The notes: generated by a model from the sequence alone, not told the origin. 64,000 nucleotides of DNA from UMGS1901 sp934122115 (GCA_934122115.1 CAKOVU010000007.1:1-64000), one strand, 5' to 3'. Shown: positions 35,381 through 44,289, numbered from the stretch's first letter. Numbers and translations: made by a program.

Positions 35381-36040
35381 TTATTTTTGTGCTAAATTGA
35401 TTTTTATATTTTCAATTAATTCTACTATTTTAAATTTAAAGTTCATACTAGAAGAATCATCAACAGTAATTAAATCATACTCTTCATCATTTAAATTATT
35501 TTTTAAAGACTTTTTAGATTCTTCAGGTACAATTCCTGAAGAAATATCAACAAAGCAAAGAGGAGGGAACATTACACACCACCAGTTTTGACCAGAAGCG
35601 CTACCTATTTCAACACGTAAAGCATCATATATACCAGAAGGTAGGGAAATATCACCATAATATTTAGTAGGGAATGAATGCTTGCCTACAGTGATATTTA
35701 CAGAATAATTATATCCATTTTCTCTTATTGTAGATTCTGCAATATTTTTAAAATTATCAATATTATTAGTTACAATTTCCATAGCTTCATCTTTTGAAGT
35801 AGTACTAGAAACAAGAGAATTCATATAATTTAGGAGTGAATCTCTTACTTTATATTTTAAAGATTGATCTTCCGCAGAATCACTATTAGCAATAACGTGT
35901 AATCTAAAAACACTGTCTGCAATATCATAAGATACGGCAGAAACATATGAGTATGCAGAAACAATAATAAATGCGGCAAGAAGAATTAATAAGATAATGC
36001 AATTAGATATAGCATGTTTGTGTTTTTGTATAAATTTCAT
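35381..36040 (-). CDS. spoIIR: Stage II sporulation protein R (SpoIIR)
   Basis: SpoIIR is secreted from the forespore and triggers SpoIIGA to process pro-sigma E in the mother cell. I start the 219-residue protein at the ATG after AAGGTGATTTT; the longer frame adds 26 implausible residues. It has one N-terminal membrane segment (about residues 12-35), then DSVFRLHVIANSDSAEDQ (about 42-59) and WWCVMFPPLCFVD (about 151-163), both diagnostic. It is a single gene with an AT-rich 278-bp gap upstream. Confidence 0.95.
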   Translation of the reverse strand: MKFIQKHKHAISNCIILLILLAAFIIVSAYSYVSAVSYDIADSVFRLHVIANSDSAEDQSLKYKVRDSLLNYMNSLVSSTTSKDEAMEIVTNNIDNFKNIAESTIRENGYNYSVNITVGKHSFPTKYYGDISLPSGIYDALRVEIGSASGQNWWCVMFPPLCFVDISSGIVPEESKKSLKNNLNDEEYDLITVDDSSSMNFKFKIVELIENIKINLAQK

Positions 36041-36255
36041 AAAATCACCTTCAATTTCAAATTTAATAATATTTTGATATTTAATAAAATTATTGACTAA
36101 AAATAAAAAAATATACATTGTTGGAAAATAAAACGAAATGTAACAAGAATGTAATAAAAATGTAAAAATATAGAACCCTAAAAAATAAAATGTTGATATA
36201 TAGAGAAAAATATTGAATAGTCGAAAAATGACATACGATTACAATTGTAATAATA

Positions 36256-36289
36256 TTGACACACTACTGTAAAAATGGTAATATTTACC
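36256..36289 (+). promoter_or_regulatory. Promoter with overlapping palindromes upstream of the 36.3-kb gene
   Basis: TTGACA (36256-36261) is followed after 17 bp by TAATAT (36279-36284). The -10 lies inside TGGTAATATTTACCA (about 36276-36290), and a second palindrome ATTACAATTGTAAT sits just upstream of the -35 (about 36239-36252). Both could be repressor or activator sites. Confidence 0.5.
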
Positions 36290-36318
36290 AAACAAGAAAA
36301 TGAATAGGAGGATAAAAA

Positions 36319-36828
36319 ATGAATAATGTTAATAAAAACATTAGAAAGGTATGTAGCTTTTATGCAAGTGATTGGCACTTAATAACAATGCTATTACCTC
36401 ACGTAAATAAAGCTATTAACGAAGAAAATAAAATTATCACTATTCTAGAAGAAGACGCACAAGATAAAGTAGAAATGCTATTAGGAAAATTAAGAATAAC
36501 AAACAAGAAGGAAATTTTAGGAATTGGATGGAATGAAAAATTATTTAATCAAGAGGGATTTGAGAGAATAATAAAGGAAAGCATAACAAACAATGAGAAA
36601 ACAGAAATAATAATAGCAGGAAGTAATGAGTACATAGAAAAGGTAAACAATATAATAGAAAATTATGCGAGCCAAGAAGAAGCAGAACAAAAAGATATAA
36701 AAGTAATTAATTGTTACTATATAGAAAACATAAGAAATATAAAAGAGGTTTTAAATAACCACGATGCAGTATTGAATACAGCAGGAGAAAAAGGTGCAAA
36801 AGAATATTTAATGCAAATAAGCATATAA
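36319..36828 (+). CDS. Conserved protein of unknown function, possibly MEDS-like sensory domain
   Basis: The 169-residue soluble protein starts MNNVNKNIRKVCSFYASDWHL and alternates beta and helix segments. The opening 'VCSFYASDWHLITMLLPHV' (19 residues) recalls the MEDS ligand-sensing domain, but this is a weak likeness. There is no signal peptide and no catalytic motif. It has an AGGAGG ribosome site, its own palindrome-flanked promoter and its own terminator, so it is a single-gene unit. I do not assign a function. Confidence 0.6.
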   Translation: MNNVNKNIRKVCSFYASDWHLITMLLPHVNKAINEENKIITILEEDAQDKVEMLLGKLRITNKKEILGIGWNEKLFNQEGFERIIKESITNNEKTEIIIAGSNEYIEKVNNIIENYASQEEAEQKDIKVINCYYIENIRNIKEVLNNHDAVLNTAGEKGAKEYLMQISI

Positions 36829-36838
36829 TAATGAACAA

Positions 36839-36866
36839 AAGTATGATGTAATATTCATGCTTTTTA
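36839..36866 (+). terminator. Terminator after the 36.3-kb gene
   Basis: AAGTATGA pairs with TCATGCTT (one wobble) around an 8-nt loop and is followed by a T-run. Confidence 0.55.
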
Positions 36867-36961
36867 TTTATTACTTTTTATTGACTATTTCTTAATAATA
36901 GTATAATATCATAGAATAATACAAAGCTAACTATATTATTAATATAGTGGAAGGAGAAAAT

Positions 36962-38209
36962 ATGGAAGAAAAATATGAAGCAGCTCAAGAAAAATTAAAA
37001 AAATATGGGCAAGAGCACCTTTTAAAAGGTTATGAAAAATTAACACAAGATAAAAAAGATAAATTGTTAGATCAAATATTAACAATAGATTTTTCACAAA
37101 TAGAAGGACTATATAAAGAAATTAATAAAAAACTAGATTATAAAGAAGCAAAAATAGAACCAATACAATACACAGATAAAAGCAAGTTGAGTAAAGAAGA
37201 ATACTCAAAATATGAAAATATAGGTATAGAATATATAAAAAATAATAAGCTTGCTGTAGTCACAATGGCTGGTGGACAAGGAACAAGATTAGGTCATAAT
37301 GGACCAAAAGGAACATATGATTTAGGATTAGATTCTCATAAATCTATATTTGAAATTTTATGCGATACATTAAAAAGAGCAAAAGATAAATATGGTGTTT
37401 ATACATCTTGGTATATAATGACAAGCAATGATAATAACAAGGCAACAACAGCATTCTTTGAAAAAAATAATTACTTTGGGTATCCAAAAGAGAAGGTAAT
37501 GTTCTTTAAACAAGGCGAATTACCAATGATAGATACAAATGGAAAAGTATTAATTGGAGAAGATGGCTTAATAAAATTAGCAGCAGATGGACATGGCGGA
37601 ATATTCTATTCAATGAGAAATGACGGCGTAATATATGATATGAAATCAAAAGGAATTGAATGGGTATTTATAGGCGGAGTTGATAACGTTTTAGTAAATA
37701 TGGTAGATCCAGTATTAGTTGGATTAGCAGTTGATAAAAAGGTAAAAGCAGCTGGCAAAAGTGTTGTAAAAGCATACCCAACAGAAAAAGTAGGTGCTTT
37801 CTGCAAGAGAAATGGAAGACCAAGCGTTGTAGAATACAGCGAGATTTCAGAAGAAATGGCAAATGATAGAAATGAGGATGGAGAATTAAAATATGCTGAA
37901 TCACATATCCTTTGCAACTTATTTAGCTTAGAGGCTATAGAGGAAGTAAGCAAAGACCAATTGCCATACCATAGTGCATTTAAGAAAGCAAAGTATATAG
38001 ACGAGAATGGCAATTTAGTAACAAGCGATAAGCCAAATGCCTATAAATTTGAAGCATTTTTATTCGATGCTTTTGAAAAATTAGATAATATGGCAATATT
38101 AAGAGTAAAGAGGGAGGATGAGTTTGCTCCAGTAAAAAATGCAGAAGGAGTAGATAGCCCAGAAACAGCTAGAAAACTATATACAGATTTTCATAATAAA
38201 AATAAATAA
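36962..38209 (+). CDS. UDPGP-family sugar-1-phosphate uridylyltransferase
   Basis: This 415-residue protein belongs to the eukaryote-like UDP-sugar pyrophosphorylase family, which makes UDP-sugars such as UDP-GlcNAc, UDP-GalNAc or UDP-glucose. The nucleotide-binding motif MAGGQGTRLGHNGPKGTYDLG-type segment spans about residues 93-113. WVFIGGVDNVLVN (about 234-246) would bind the sugar phosphate. I choose the ATG at 36962, 7 bp after AAGGAG. It is followed 12 bp later by a phosphohexomutase, which supplies its substrate. Confidence 0.85.
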   Translation: MEEKYEAAQEKLKKYGQEHLLKGYEKLTQDKKDKLLDQILTIDFSQIEGLYKEINKKLDYKEAKIEPIQYTDKSKLSKEEYSKYENIGIEYIKNNKLAVVTMAGGQGTRLGHNGPKGTYDLGLDSHKSIFEILCDTLKRAKDKYGVYTSWYIMTSNDNNKATTAFFEKNNYFGYPKEKVMFFKQGELPMIDTNGKVLIGEDGLIKLAADGHGGIFYSMRNDGVIYDMKSKGIEWVFIGGVDNVLVNMVDPVLVGLAVDKKVKAAGKSVVKAYPTEKVGAFCKRNGRPSVVEYSEISEEMANDRNEDGELKYAESHILCNLFSLEAIEEVSKDQLPYHSAFKKAKYIDENGNLVTSDKPNAYKFEAFLFDAFEKLDNMAILRVKREDEFAPVKNAEGVDSPETARKLYTDFHNKNK

Positions 38210-38221
38210 AAAGGAGAAATT

Positions 38222-39949
38222 ATGGAATATTTAGAAAAATACAAGGATTGGTTAAATAATCCGATTATAGATGAAAGCGTAAAAGAAGAACTAAAAAGCA
38301 TAGATGGAAATAATGAAGAAATAGAAGATAGATTTTATAAAGATTTAGAATTTGGAACAGCAGGGTTAAGAGGAGTTATAGGTAACGGAAGTAATAGAAT
38401 GAACCGTTATACCGTAGGCAAAGCAACACAAGGGCTTGCAAATTATATAATTAAAAATAATTGCCAAGATAAAGGTGTTGCAATATCATACGACTCAAGA
38501 AATATGTCAAAAGAATTTAGTGAAATAGCAGCGTTATGCTTAAATGCAAACGGAATAAAAACATATGTGTTTGAATCTTTAAGACCAGTACCAGAATTAT
38601 CTTTTACAGTTAGAGAGTTAGGCTGTACAGCAGGAATAATGATTACTGCAAGTCATAATCCTCCTAAATATAATGGATATAAAGTATATTGGGATGATGG
38701 AGCGCAAATAGTTGCACCAATTGATAAAGGAATCATTGATGAAGTAAATGCAATAAAAGACTTTGCGGAAATAAAAACAATTAGCAAGGAAGAAGCTGTA
38801 GAAAAAGGCTTATATAGCAGCATAGGAAAAGAGCTTGACGACAAATATATAGATACATTAAAAAAATTGGTGTTGAATCCAGAGGTTATTAAAAAGGTAC
38901 AAAAAGACCTTAAAATAGTATATACACCTTTACATGGCGCAGGAAATATGCCTGTTCAAAGGATATTAAAGGAATTAGGATTTGAAAACGTATATGTTGT
39001 ACCAGAACAGGAAAAGCCAGATGGTAATTTTCCAACTGTAAGCTATCCAAACCCAGAAGATCCAAAAGCTTTTAAATTAGCTTTAGAATTAGCTAAAAAG
39101 GTAGATGCAGATGTTGTATTAGCAAATGACCCAGATGCAGATAGGCTTGGAATATTCTCTAAGGATTCTAAAACTGGAAAATATATAAATTTCTCTGGAA
39201 ATATGTCTGCTTTATTGATTGCAGAATATGAGTTATCACAAAAAAGAGAAAGAAATATGATACCTGAAAATGGAGCATTCATAAAAACTATCGTATCTTC
39301 AAATTTAGCTGATGCAATAGCAAAAGAATATAAATTAAAGTTGATAGAAGTATTAACTGGATTTAAATATATTGGAGAACAAATTAGATTATTTGAACAA
39401 AATAACGATTATAAATATATGTTCGGATTTGAAGAAAGCTATGGTTGCCTAATAGGTACTCATGCGAGAGATAAGGATGGAATAGCAGCAATAATGGCAC
39501 TTTGCGAAGCTGCAGCTTATTATAAATCTAAAGGATACACATTATGGGATCAAATGATTAACATATACGAAAAATATGGATATTACAGAGAATTAACAGT
39601 TTCTATAGTAAAAGAAGGGGTAACAGGAGCAGAAAAAATTAAGCAAATGATGGATAAAATAAGAAAAAATCCACCAACTAAATTTGGTAAATATGATGTA
39701 ATAGAATTTAGAGACTATAAACTTAAGAAAATCAAGAACTTAAAGACTAATGTTGAAACAGAAACAACATTGCCTGAATCTAATGTGCTATATTTTGATT
39801 TAAGTGATTCAGCTTGGTGCTGTGTACGTCCATCAGGAACAGAACCTAAAATTAAGTTCTATATAGGTGTTAGAGAAGATACTATGGATAAAGCAGAAAC
39901 AAGTTTGAAAGAATTGGGCGAATTTGTAAAAACATTAGAAGAAAATTAA
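38222..39949 (+). CDS. pgcA: Phosphoglucomutase/phosphomannomutase family protein
   Basis: The 575-residue alpha-D-phosphohexomutase interconverts sugar-6-phosphates and sugar-1-phosphates. The catalytic-Ser loop TASHNPPKYNGYKVYWDDG-type motif lies at about residues 141-159. The metal loop NDPDADRLG (about 302-310), the sugar loop GFEESYG (about 401-407) and the C-terminal RPSGTEPKIKFY (about 537-548) are complete. Together with the preceding pyrophosphorylase it forms a two-step UDP-sugar route feeding glycolipids or cell wall. Confidence 0.92.
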   Translation: MEYLEKYKDWLNNPIIDESVKEELKSIDGNNEEIEDRFYKDLEFGTAGLRGVIGNGSNRMNRYTVGKATQGLANYIIKNNCQDKGVAISYDSRNMSKEFSEIAALCLNANGIKTYVFESLRPVPELSFTVRELGCTAGIMITASHNPPKYNGYKVYWDDGAQIVAPIDKGIIDEVNAIKDFAEIKTISKEEAVEKGLYSSIGKELDDKYIDTLKKLVLNPEVIKKVQKDLKIVYTPLHGAGNMPVQRILKELGFENVYVVPEQEKPDGNFPTVSYPNPEDPKAFKLALELAKKVDADVVLANDPDADRLGIFSKDSKTGKYINFSGNMSALLIAEYELSQKRERNMIPENGAFIKTIVSSNLADAIAKEYKLKLIEVLTGFKYIGEQIRLFEQNNDYKYMFGFEESYGCLIGTHARDKDGIAAIMALCEAAAYYKSKGYTLWDQMINIYEKYGYYRELTVSIVKEGVTGAEKIKQMMDKIRKNPPTKFGKYDVIEFRDYKLKKIKNLKTNVETETTLPESNVLYFDLSDSAWCCVRPSGTEPKIKFYIGVREDTMDKAETSLKELGEFVKTLEEN

Positions 39950-39969
39950 ATAAAAAAAATAGAGAACTA

Positions 39970-40725
39970 TTAATTTAGTTCTTTATTTTTGTCAATTTTA
40001 GAATTATTTTTATTTGGGGCTTTCCAACCATTTATATAGTTTCTTTCAATTGCACCAAGCATATTTGAACGAATGTAAGGCAATTTATTACTTAGAGAAT
40101 ATATTAAATTTTTCATATCTTCTCTTGTAGAATTTCCATCAATAGGGCAAACTTTTGGCATGGCTGATAAACCAGAACGCTTTATAAAATTCTTTGTATC
40201 TTTTTCAGTTACATATATCAAAGGGCGAATAGCTGTAATATTAGACCTACTCATATGATTTGCTGGTCCAAAAGTTGAAAGATTTCCAGCATAGAAAAAG
40301 TTCATTAAAAAAGTTTCTAAAACGTCATCTTGATTGTGGCCAAGAGCCAATTTATTACAATTTTCACGTATGGCTGTACTATTTAAAATACCTCTACGCA
40401 AATTAGCACATAACGAACATGGATTTTTTTCTTTTCTATCATTAAAAACGATATCCTTTATATCATATCTTTCGATAAACAAAGGAACGCTAACTGAATC
40501 GCAAATATTTTGCAAAAAAGCTTCATCAAAATATTCAAAGCCAGGATTTACACTTATAGCAATTAATTCAAAGTGCTTTGGATAAAAAATTTGTAATGTC
40601 TTTAAAGCCTTAAGTAGAGTAATAGAATCTTTTCCTCCAGATAAAGCGACAGCTATTTTATCGCCTTCTTCAATCATATTATAATCTTCAACTGCACGCC
40701 TAACACGGCCTAAAATGTGTTTCAT
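39970..40725 (-). CDS. TtcA-like tRNA thiolation ATPase (PP-loop family)
   Basis: The 251-residue protein has the PP-loop SGGKDSITLLKAL (about residues 29-41). Cys pairs suited to an iron-sulfur cluster are present: CSLCANLRRG (about 97-106) and a later CPID. A GHNQDDVLETFLMN motif lies at about 128-141. This is the TtcA/TilS-like group, with TtcA (2-thiocytidine-32 in tRNA) the closest type by eye. It reads leftward from the region of the invertible-looking segment, whose present promoter could also serve it. Confidence 0.85.
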   Translation of the reverse strand: MKHILGRVRRAVEDYNMIEEGDKIAVALSGGKDSITLLKALKTLQIFYPKHFELIAISVNPGFEYFDEAFLQNICDSVSVPLFIERYDIKDIVFNDRKEKNPCSLCANLRRGILNSTAIRENCNKLALGHNQDDVLETFLMNFFYAGNLSTFGPANHMSRSNITAIRPLIYVTEKDTKNFIKRSGLSAMPKVCPIDGNSTREDMKNLIYSLSNKLPYIRSNMLGAIERNYINGWKAPNKNNSKIDKNKELN

Positions 40726-40848
40726 ATATATCCTCCTAAAACGGTGTACAACAGATTATAACACAAAAAATAGAAACTATAAATAGGTAGAATAGAAATA
40801 TACATAAAATGATTAAGATAAATTTTATAGCTTTAGCAAAATTAGTAC

Positions 40849-41064
40849 TTCGTTAAGTTACATACTTAAAGAAGTACTATATTAAAAATTATATTACTAA
40901 AATCTTTGTATTTCAAGTAAAAAATCGAAAAAGCAATTTTTTATTTTCTTATTTAAGGGGAGCACTTTTGAAAGAGCATTAAATCTTTGAAATGCAGTTA
41001 TCCCAAAAGTATAGGATGATATTTTTTTATAAAATTTACTTCGTTAAGTATGTAACTTAAGGAA
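40849..41064. repeat. Candidate invertible promoter segment 1 (166 bp between inverted 25-bp sites)
   Basis: Site A (40849-40873) reads TTCGTTAAGT, centre TACAT, ACTTAAAGAA. Site B (41040-41064) reads TTCGTTAAGT, centre ATGTA, ACTTAAGGAA. The centres are reverse complements, so the sites are inverted repeats. The 166 bp between them carry a minus-strand promoter, TTGAAA (40911-40916), 17 bp, TATAAT (40888-40893), pointing away from the prepilin gene at 41118. The rest of the 40726-41117 gap is AT-rich, with a TATAAT for the leftward gene near 40755. Inversion is inferred from the layout and from the equal-length copy at 53026-53241. Confidence 0.7.
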
Positions 41065-41117
41065 AAGAAAAACAAAGAAATAATTCCTAGGAACAAAGGA
41101 GGAAAAAGAAAATAATC

Positions 41118-42986
41118 ATGAAAAATAAGAGAATAAAAAAAGAAGAAAGAGGAATTACTTTGATAGAATTAACAATAACAATTACGGTATTGTTAATATT
41201 AGCAAGTGTTACAACACAATTGGGTTTAGGTAAAACGATGGAATTAAAAAGATATAATGCAGTAAAGAGCGATATAATAGAATTAACAGAAGCAGTTCAA
41301 ACATATTATATGGAAAAAGGAGAATTACCACTAGAAGATGCAGAAACACAAGTAGAATTTACACCACCAGAAGATAACAAAAATCCAAATGATAGTGGAG
41401 AATATTATGAAATAGATATAAGTCTGCTAGAGAGTGTAAATATTCAAAACAAGAGAAATACATACTTAGTAGATAAACAGAGTTTAACAGTGTATTGCCA
41501 AGAAGGAGTGGAATATCAAGGAAAAACATATTACACGATATTAGATAATAATGAAACAACAGATTATTATAACCAAGTAGATTTACCAATAATTTCAATA
41601 GTTACGTTTGAAAGTAATAATAGCATAAACAAATATTGGGCAACGGAGAGAGACACAGTAACACTAAAGCTATTTACAAATTATGAAATAAATCCAACAG
41701 TGATGATAAATGGAACAAACGTAAATATAAACTGGAGCGAAGATAGAAAAATTGGAACAGCAACATATAAGATAGAAGAGATAAAAACACCAGATACAAA
41801 AATAGAGTTTAGTATATCGAATTACACAGCAAATGGGAAAGTAGGAGAAACAATAGATAGACCAACATTTTCAGATGGAATAACGTTAAAAATGAATACA
41901 TGGAAAATAATGAAAGTAAGCTTAAATACAGAAGCAACAGGAAACGGAACAATAAATGGAGGAACACCAAACACGAATAATCCGATAATACCAAGAGGAT
42001 ACATACCAATAAATGCAGGAAGTGCAACTTGGGGAGATGGAAGTTCTGCACCAGCCCAAAGTTCGGTAGATAATGGCTTAGTAATAAAAGATAGTAAAGG
42101 AAATGAATGGGTGTGGATTCCAGTAGAAGAAAGTGTACTTTCAAGTATGTACGTAACTTCAAATGATGGAATAGCTTTATCAGGAGATGTTGGTGTAACA
42201 ACAAAAATGTATACAAACTCTGTAACGATAGGAAGAACAGGGAATACAGTAACTTTATCAAGAAGTAAACCAAATACAACAGGATGGAGAGAGACGGATT
42301 TAGTAACTGATTACGATAAAGATGAATCATATTATAAAACGATATTAGGATATGATAGTCCAAAAGCAATGGCGAAAGCATTTACAACAGATTATGCTAA
42401 TATGATAGCAAGTATCCAAAAATATGGAGGATTTTATATCGGAAGATATGAACTTTCGAATGAGGGAGTGCAAAAAGGAAAGGCAACATTAACAGATATA
42501 AATTGGTACGATTTATACAAAAAATGTACAACATTAAATGCAAGTGATAAAGTAGAAAGTAAAATGATATGGGGAATCCAGTGGGATTTAGCATGTGATT
42601 TCATCTCTAAAAAAGGAGAGCGAAAAAGTATAACTAATTCTAATACATGGGGAAATCACGCAGATAGTACCGGAAATGCAGCAGTAATGGATGGAGGAAC
42701 ACAAAAATATGGAAGAAATCAAGTAACAGGATATAGTGAATATTGGAAAGCCAATAATATATATGACCTAGCTGGAAATTGTTGGGAATGGACCCAAGAG
42801 GCATACAATACCGACGGCCGTGCTGTCAGAGGCGGCAGTTATGGCTACAGTGGCTCAAGCGGTCCAGCGTCTTACCGTAGCAACAGCAGTGCGAGCAACA
42901 ACTACAGCAGCGGCAAGCGGTTCTCGTCCCGCTTTAATAATAAAGTAGATGGGGAGAGTATCAACTTAAGTGTGATAAACAATTGA
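41118..42986 (+). CDS. Prepilin-leader protein with C-terminal formylglycine-enzyme-like domain, DGR target type
   Basis: The 622-residue protein begins with a type IV prepilin leader: basic residues 1-11, Gly12, then ITLIELTITITVLLILA with Glu at +5, as in true pilins. Residues about 35-270 form a beta-rich stalk. From about 280 to the end a formylglycine-generating-enzyme/C-type-lectin-like domain carries WVWIPV, GGFYIGRYE, NIYDLAGNCWEWTQEA and a terminal GKRFSSRF. The last 60 codons turn GC-rich (variable region 42801-42935). A paralogue occupies 58157-59467. Surface display and ligand binding are inferred. It lies just after an invertible-looking promoter segment. Confidence 0.85.
   Translation: MKNKRIKKEERGITLIELTITITVLLILASVTTQLGLGKTMELKRYNAVKSDIIELTEAVQTYYMEKGELPLEDAETQVEFTPPEDNKNPNDSGEYYEIDISLLESVNIQNKRNTYLVDKQSLTVYCQEGVEYQGKTYYTILDNNETTDYYNQVDLPIISIVTFESNNSINKYWATERDTVTLKLFTNYEINPTVMINGTNVNINWSEDRKIGTATYKIEEIKTPDTKIEFSISNYTANGKVGETIDRPTFSDGITLKMNTWKIMKVSLNTEATGNGTINGGTPNTNNPIIPRGYIPINAGSATWGDGSSAPAQSSVDNGLVIKDSKGNEWVWIPVEESVLSSMYVTSNDGIALSGDVGVTTKMYTNSVTIGRTGNTVTLSRSKPNTTGWRETDLVTDYDKDESYYKTILGYDSPKAMAKAFTTDYANMIASIQKYGGFYIGRYELSNEGVQKGKATLTDINWYDLYKKCTTLNASDKVESKMIWGIQWDLACDFISKKGERKSITNSNTWGNHADSTGNAAVMDGGTQKYGRNQVTGYSEYWKANNIYDLAGNCWEWTQEAYNTDGRAVRGGSYGYSGSSGPASYRSNSSASNNYSSGKRFSSRFNNKVDGESINLSVINN
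42801..42935 (+). other. DGR-type variable region VR1
   Basis: These 45 codons have 79 G/C of 135 bases by my count (about 58%), far above the surrounding AT-rich gene. Many codons are NNC or NNT with AGC, AAC, GGC and TAC choices, as expected from AAC/AAT codons mutated at adenines. Aligned with 59282-59416, 22 codons differ by 32 bases: 30 at codon positions 1 or 2 and only 2 at position 3. The 3' end CGGTTCTCGTCC is shared and could be the homing-initiation segment. Confidence 0.8.
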
Positions 42987-43011
42987 CAGCAACAGACAAA
43001 AATGTTATATT
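42983..43011 (+). promoter_or_regulatory. tRNA-Arg promoter overlapping the prepilin stop codon
   Basis: A perfect TTGACA (42983-42988) overlaps the stop codon of the preceding gene, and TATATT (43006-43011) follows after 17 bp. The tRNA starts 13 bp further on. Confidence 0.65.
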
Positions 43012-43023
43012 ATATTCGTAAAC

Positions 43024-43100
43024 GTGTTTGTAGCTCAGTTGGATAGAGCGCTCCCCTCCTAAGGGAGAGGTCGGGGGTTCGACTCCCTTCAAGCACACCA
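43024..43100 (+). tRNA. tRNA-Arg (CCU anticodon)
   Basis: The 77-nt gene has acceptor GTGTTTG paired to CAAGCAC (one G-U), anticodon stem CTCCC/GGGAG with loop CTCCTAA (anticodon CCT), a GGGGG/CCCTT T-arm and encoded CCA. It lies 37 bp after the prepilin gene. Confidence 0.94.
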
Positions 43101-43147
43101 AAACAATCTTATACGAACTCTATCTATTTTGTTGGTGGGTTTACAAT

Positions 43148-43189
43148 AAAAAAAGAGAAACGGAATATAAAAAACCGTTTCTCTTTTTT
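43148..43189. terminator. Bidirectional terminator between tRNA-Arg and the XRE regulator
   Basis: AAAAAAGAGAAACGG pairs perfectly with CCGTTTCTCTTTTTT around an 11-nt loop, giving T-runs on both strands for two convergent genes. Confidence 0.85.
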
Positions 43190-43196
43190 CTATTTT

Positions 43197-43457
43197 TTAT
43201 TTGAAGGAAAAATCAGTTCTAATATTATTAGCTGTTTCAGTAGATCTAGGGTAGGGCATAGATTCATCAGTTCTGTATAATAGGTAATCAATACTTGTAT
43301 TATAGAAATCAGCTAACCTAAAAAGAATGTCAAGGGGTACATTTCGTCTATTTAATTCATAATAAGAATAGGCAACTTGAGAAACACTAAGAAGTTTACT
43401 TAGTTGCTTTTGAGTTAAATCGTGATCTTCTCTTAAATTTTTGATACGGGTTTTCAT
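43197..43457 (-). CDS. Small XRE-family transcriptional regulator
   Basis: The 86-residue protein is one Cro/CI-type helix-turn-helix domain (about residues 4-62: LREDHDLTQKQLSKLLSVSQ, then AYSYYELNRRNVPLDILFRLA), followed by a short tail. A GGAGG ribosome site precedes the ATG. Its DNA target is unknown. Its position near a prepilin gene and a tRNA fits an accessory locus, but no link to the invertible-looking segments can be shown. Confidence 0.9.
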   Translation of the reverse strand: MKTRIKNLREDHDLTQKQLSKLLSVSQVAYSYYELNRRNVPLDILFRLADFYNTSIDYLLYRTDESMPYPRSTETANNIRTDFSFK

Positions 43458-43658
43458 CTATAAAACCTCCTTACTAATAAAGAAAATAATTTGTGTATTC
43501 AATGAAAACTAAAGAAATTATAGAATAAAGAAAGTGAGAATTTTAAAATTAGAACAAATCGTTTTATGCGAAAAATATAGACAAAAAAATTCTTATATGA
43601 TAAATTATCAAAAAAGAAGAAGAAAAAAGTGAAATAAAATGATTAAGGGGACTAACAT

Positions 43659-44132
43659 ATGGAAGAAGATTTTATGAAAGCTGCACTTAAGGAGGCGAGA
43701 AAAGCGTATTTAGAAGACGAAGTGCCAGTGGGAGCAGTAATAGTAAAAGATGGAAAAATAATTGCAAGAGCACATAATATAAAAGAAATGAAAAATGATA
43801 CAACAAAACATGCAGAGATACTAGCAATACAAAAAGCGAGCAAAAAATTAAACACGTGGAGGCTAACTGGGTGTACAATGTATGTAACACTTGAACCGTG
43901 TGTGATGTGTGCAGGAGCAATGATACAGTCTAGATTAGATAAGGTGGTATTTGGCACAGTGGATGAAAAAACAGGAGCATGTGGATCTGTTCTGAATATT
44001 TTACAAGATTACAAATTTAATCATATTGTAGAAATAGGAAAAGGAGTAATGGAAAAAGAGTGTAAAGGAATATTACAAGATTTTTTTAAAGAGCTAAGAG
44101 AAAAGAAAAAACAACAATCCACAAATTGTTAA
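43659..44132 (+). CDS. tadA: tRNA adenosine-34 deaminase TadA
   Basis: TadA converts A34 to inosine in tRNA-Arg(ACG). The 157-residue protein has the zinc-deaminase HAEILAIQ (about residues 51-58, His and catalytic Glu) and PCVMCAGAM (about 82-90, two Cys). It starts at ATG with an AAGGGG ribosome site and is followed by tRNA-Ser(CGA). Confidence 0.95.
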   Translation: MEEDFMKAALKEARKAYLEDEVPVGAVIVKDGKIIARAHNIKEMKNDTTKHAEILAIQKASKKLNTWRLTGCTMYVTLEPCVMCAGAMIQSRLDKVVFGTVDEKTGACGSVLNILQDYKFNHIVEIGKGVMEKECKGILQDFFKELREKKKQQSTNC

Positions 44133-44157
44133 AAATATGTGGATTAAGCAGCTAAAT

Positions 44158-44186
44158 TTGACTTTTTAAAAGTGAATTATTATAAT
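44158..44186 (+). promoter_or_regulatory. Promoter of tRNA-Ser(CGA)
   Basis: TTGACT (44158-44163), 17 bp and TATAAT (44181-44186) lie 10 bp before the tRNA. Since the next gene begins only 23 bp after the tRNA, this promoter may also drive the three unknown genes downstream. Confidence 0.7.
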
Positions 44187-44196
44187 ATAAATATGT

Positions 44197-44289
44197 GGAA
44201 AGATATCGAAGTGGTCATAACGAGGCTGATTCGAAATCAGTTAGTCGGGTAATACTGGCACGTGGGTTCGAATCCCACTCTTTCCGCCA
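44197..44289 (+). tRNA. tRNA-Ser (CGA anticodon)
   Basis: The 93-nt class II tRNA has acceptor GGAAAGA/TCTTTCC, anticodon CGA in a CTGATT/AATCAG stem, a long variable arm, a GTTCGAATC T-loop and encoded CCA. Confidence 0.95.

Noticed and set aside
36041..36118. 26-residue N-terminal extension of SpoIIR
   Set aside because: The AAGGTG ribosome site and the usual SpoIIR start favour the inner ATG at 36040.
40849..40873. dif/Xer chromosome-dimer resolution site
   Set aside because: The site has a similar palindromic build, but it occurs four times in pairs near the origin, not once near the terminus, and its sequence differs from Firmicute dif.
40849..41064. c-di-GMP or other known riboswitch in the leader of the prepilin gene
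   Set aside because: I looked for the conserved GEMM-type core and did not find it. The shared features of the two leaders are the 25-bp sites and the promoter, which fit DNA inversion better.
42761..42935. Horizontal transfer as the cause of the GC-rich gene end
   Set aside because: The shift is confined to the last codons of a domain whose start has host-like composition, and it recurs in a paralogue with position-1/2 differences. Retrohoming explains it better.
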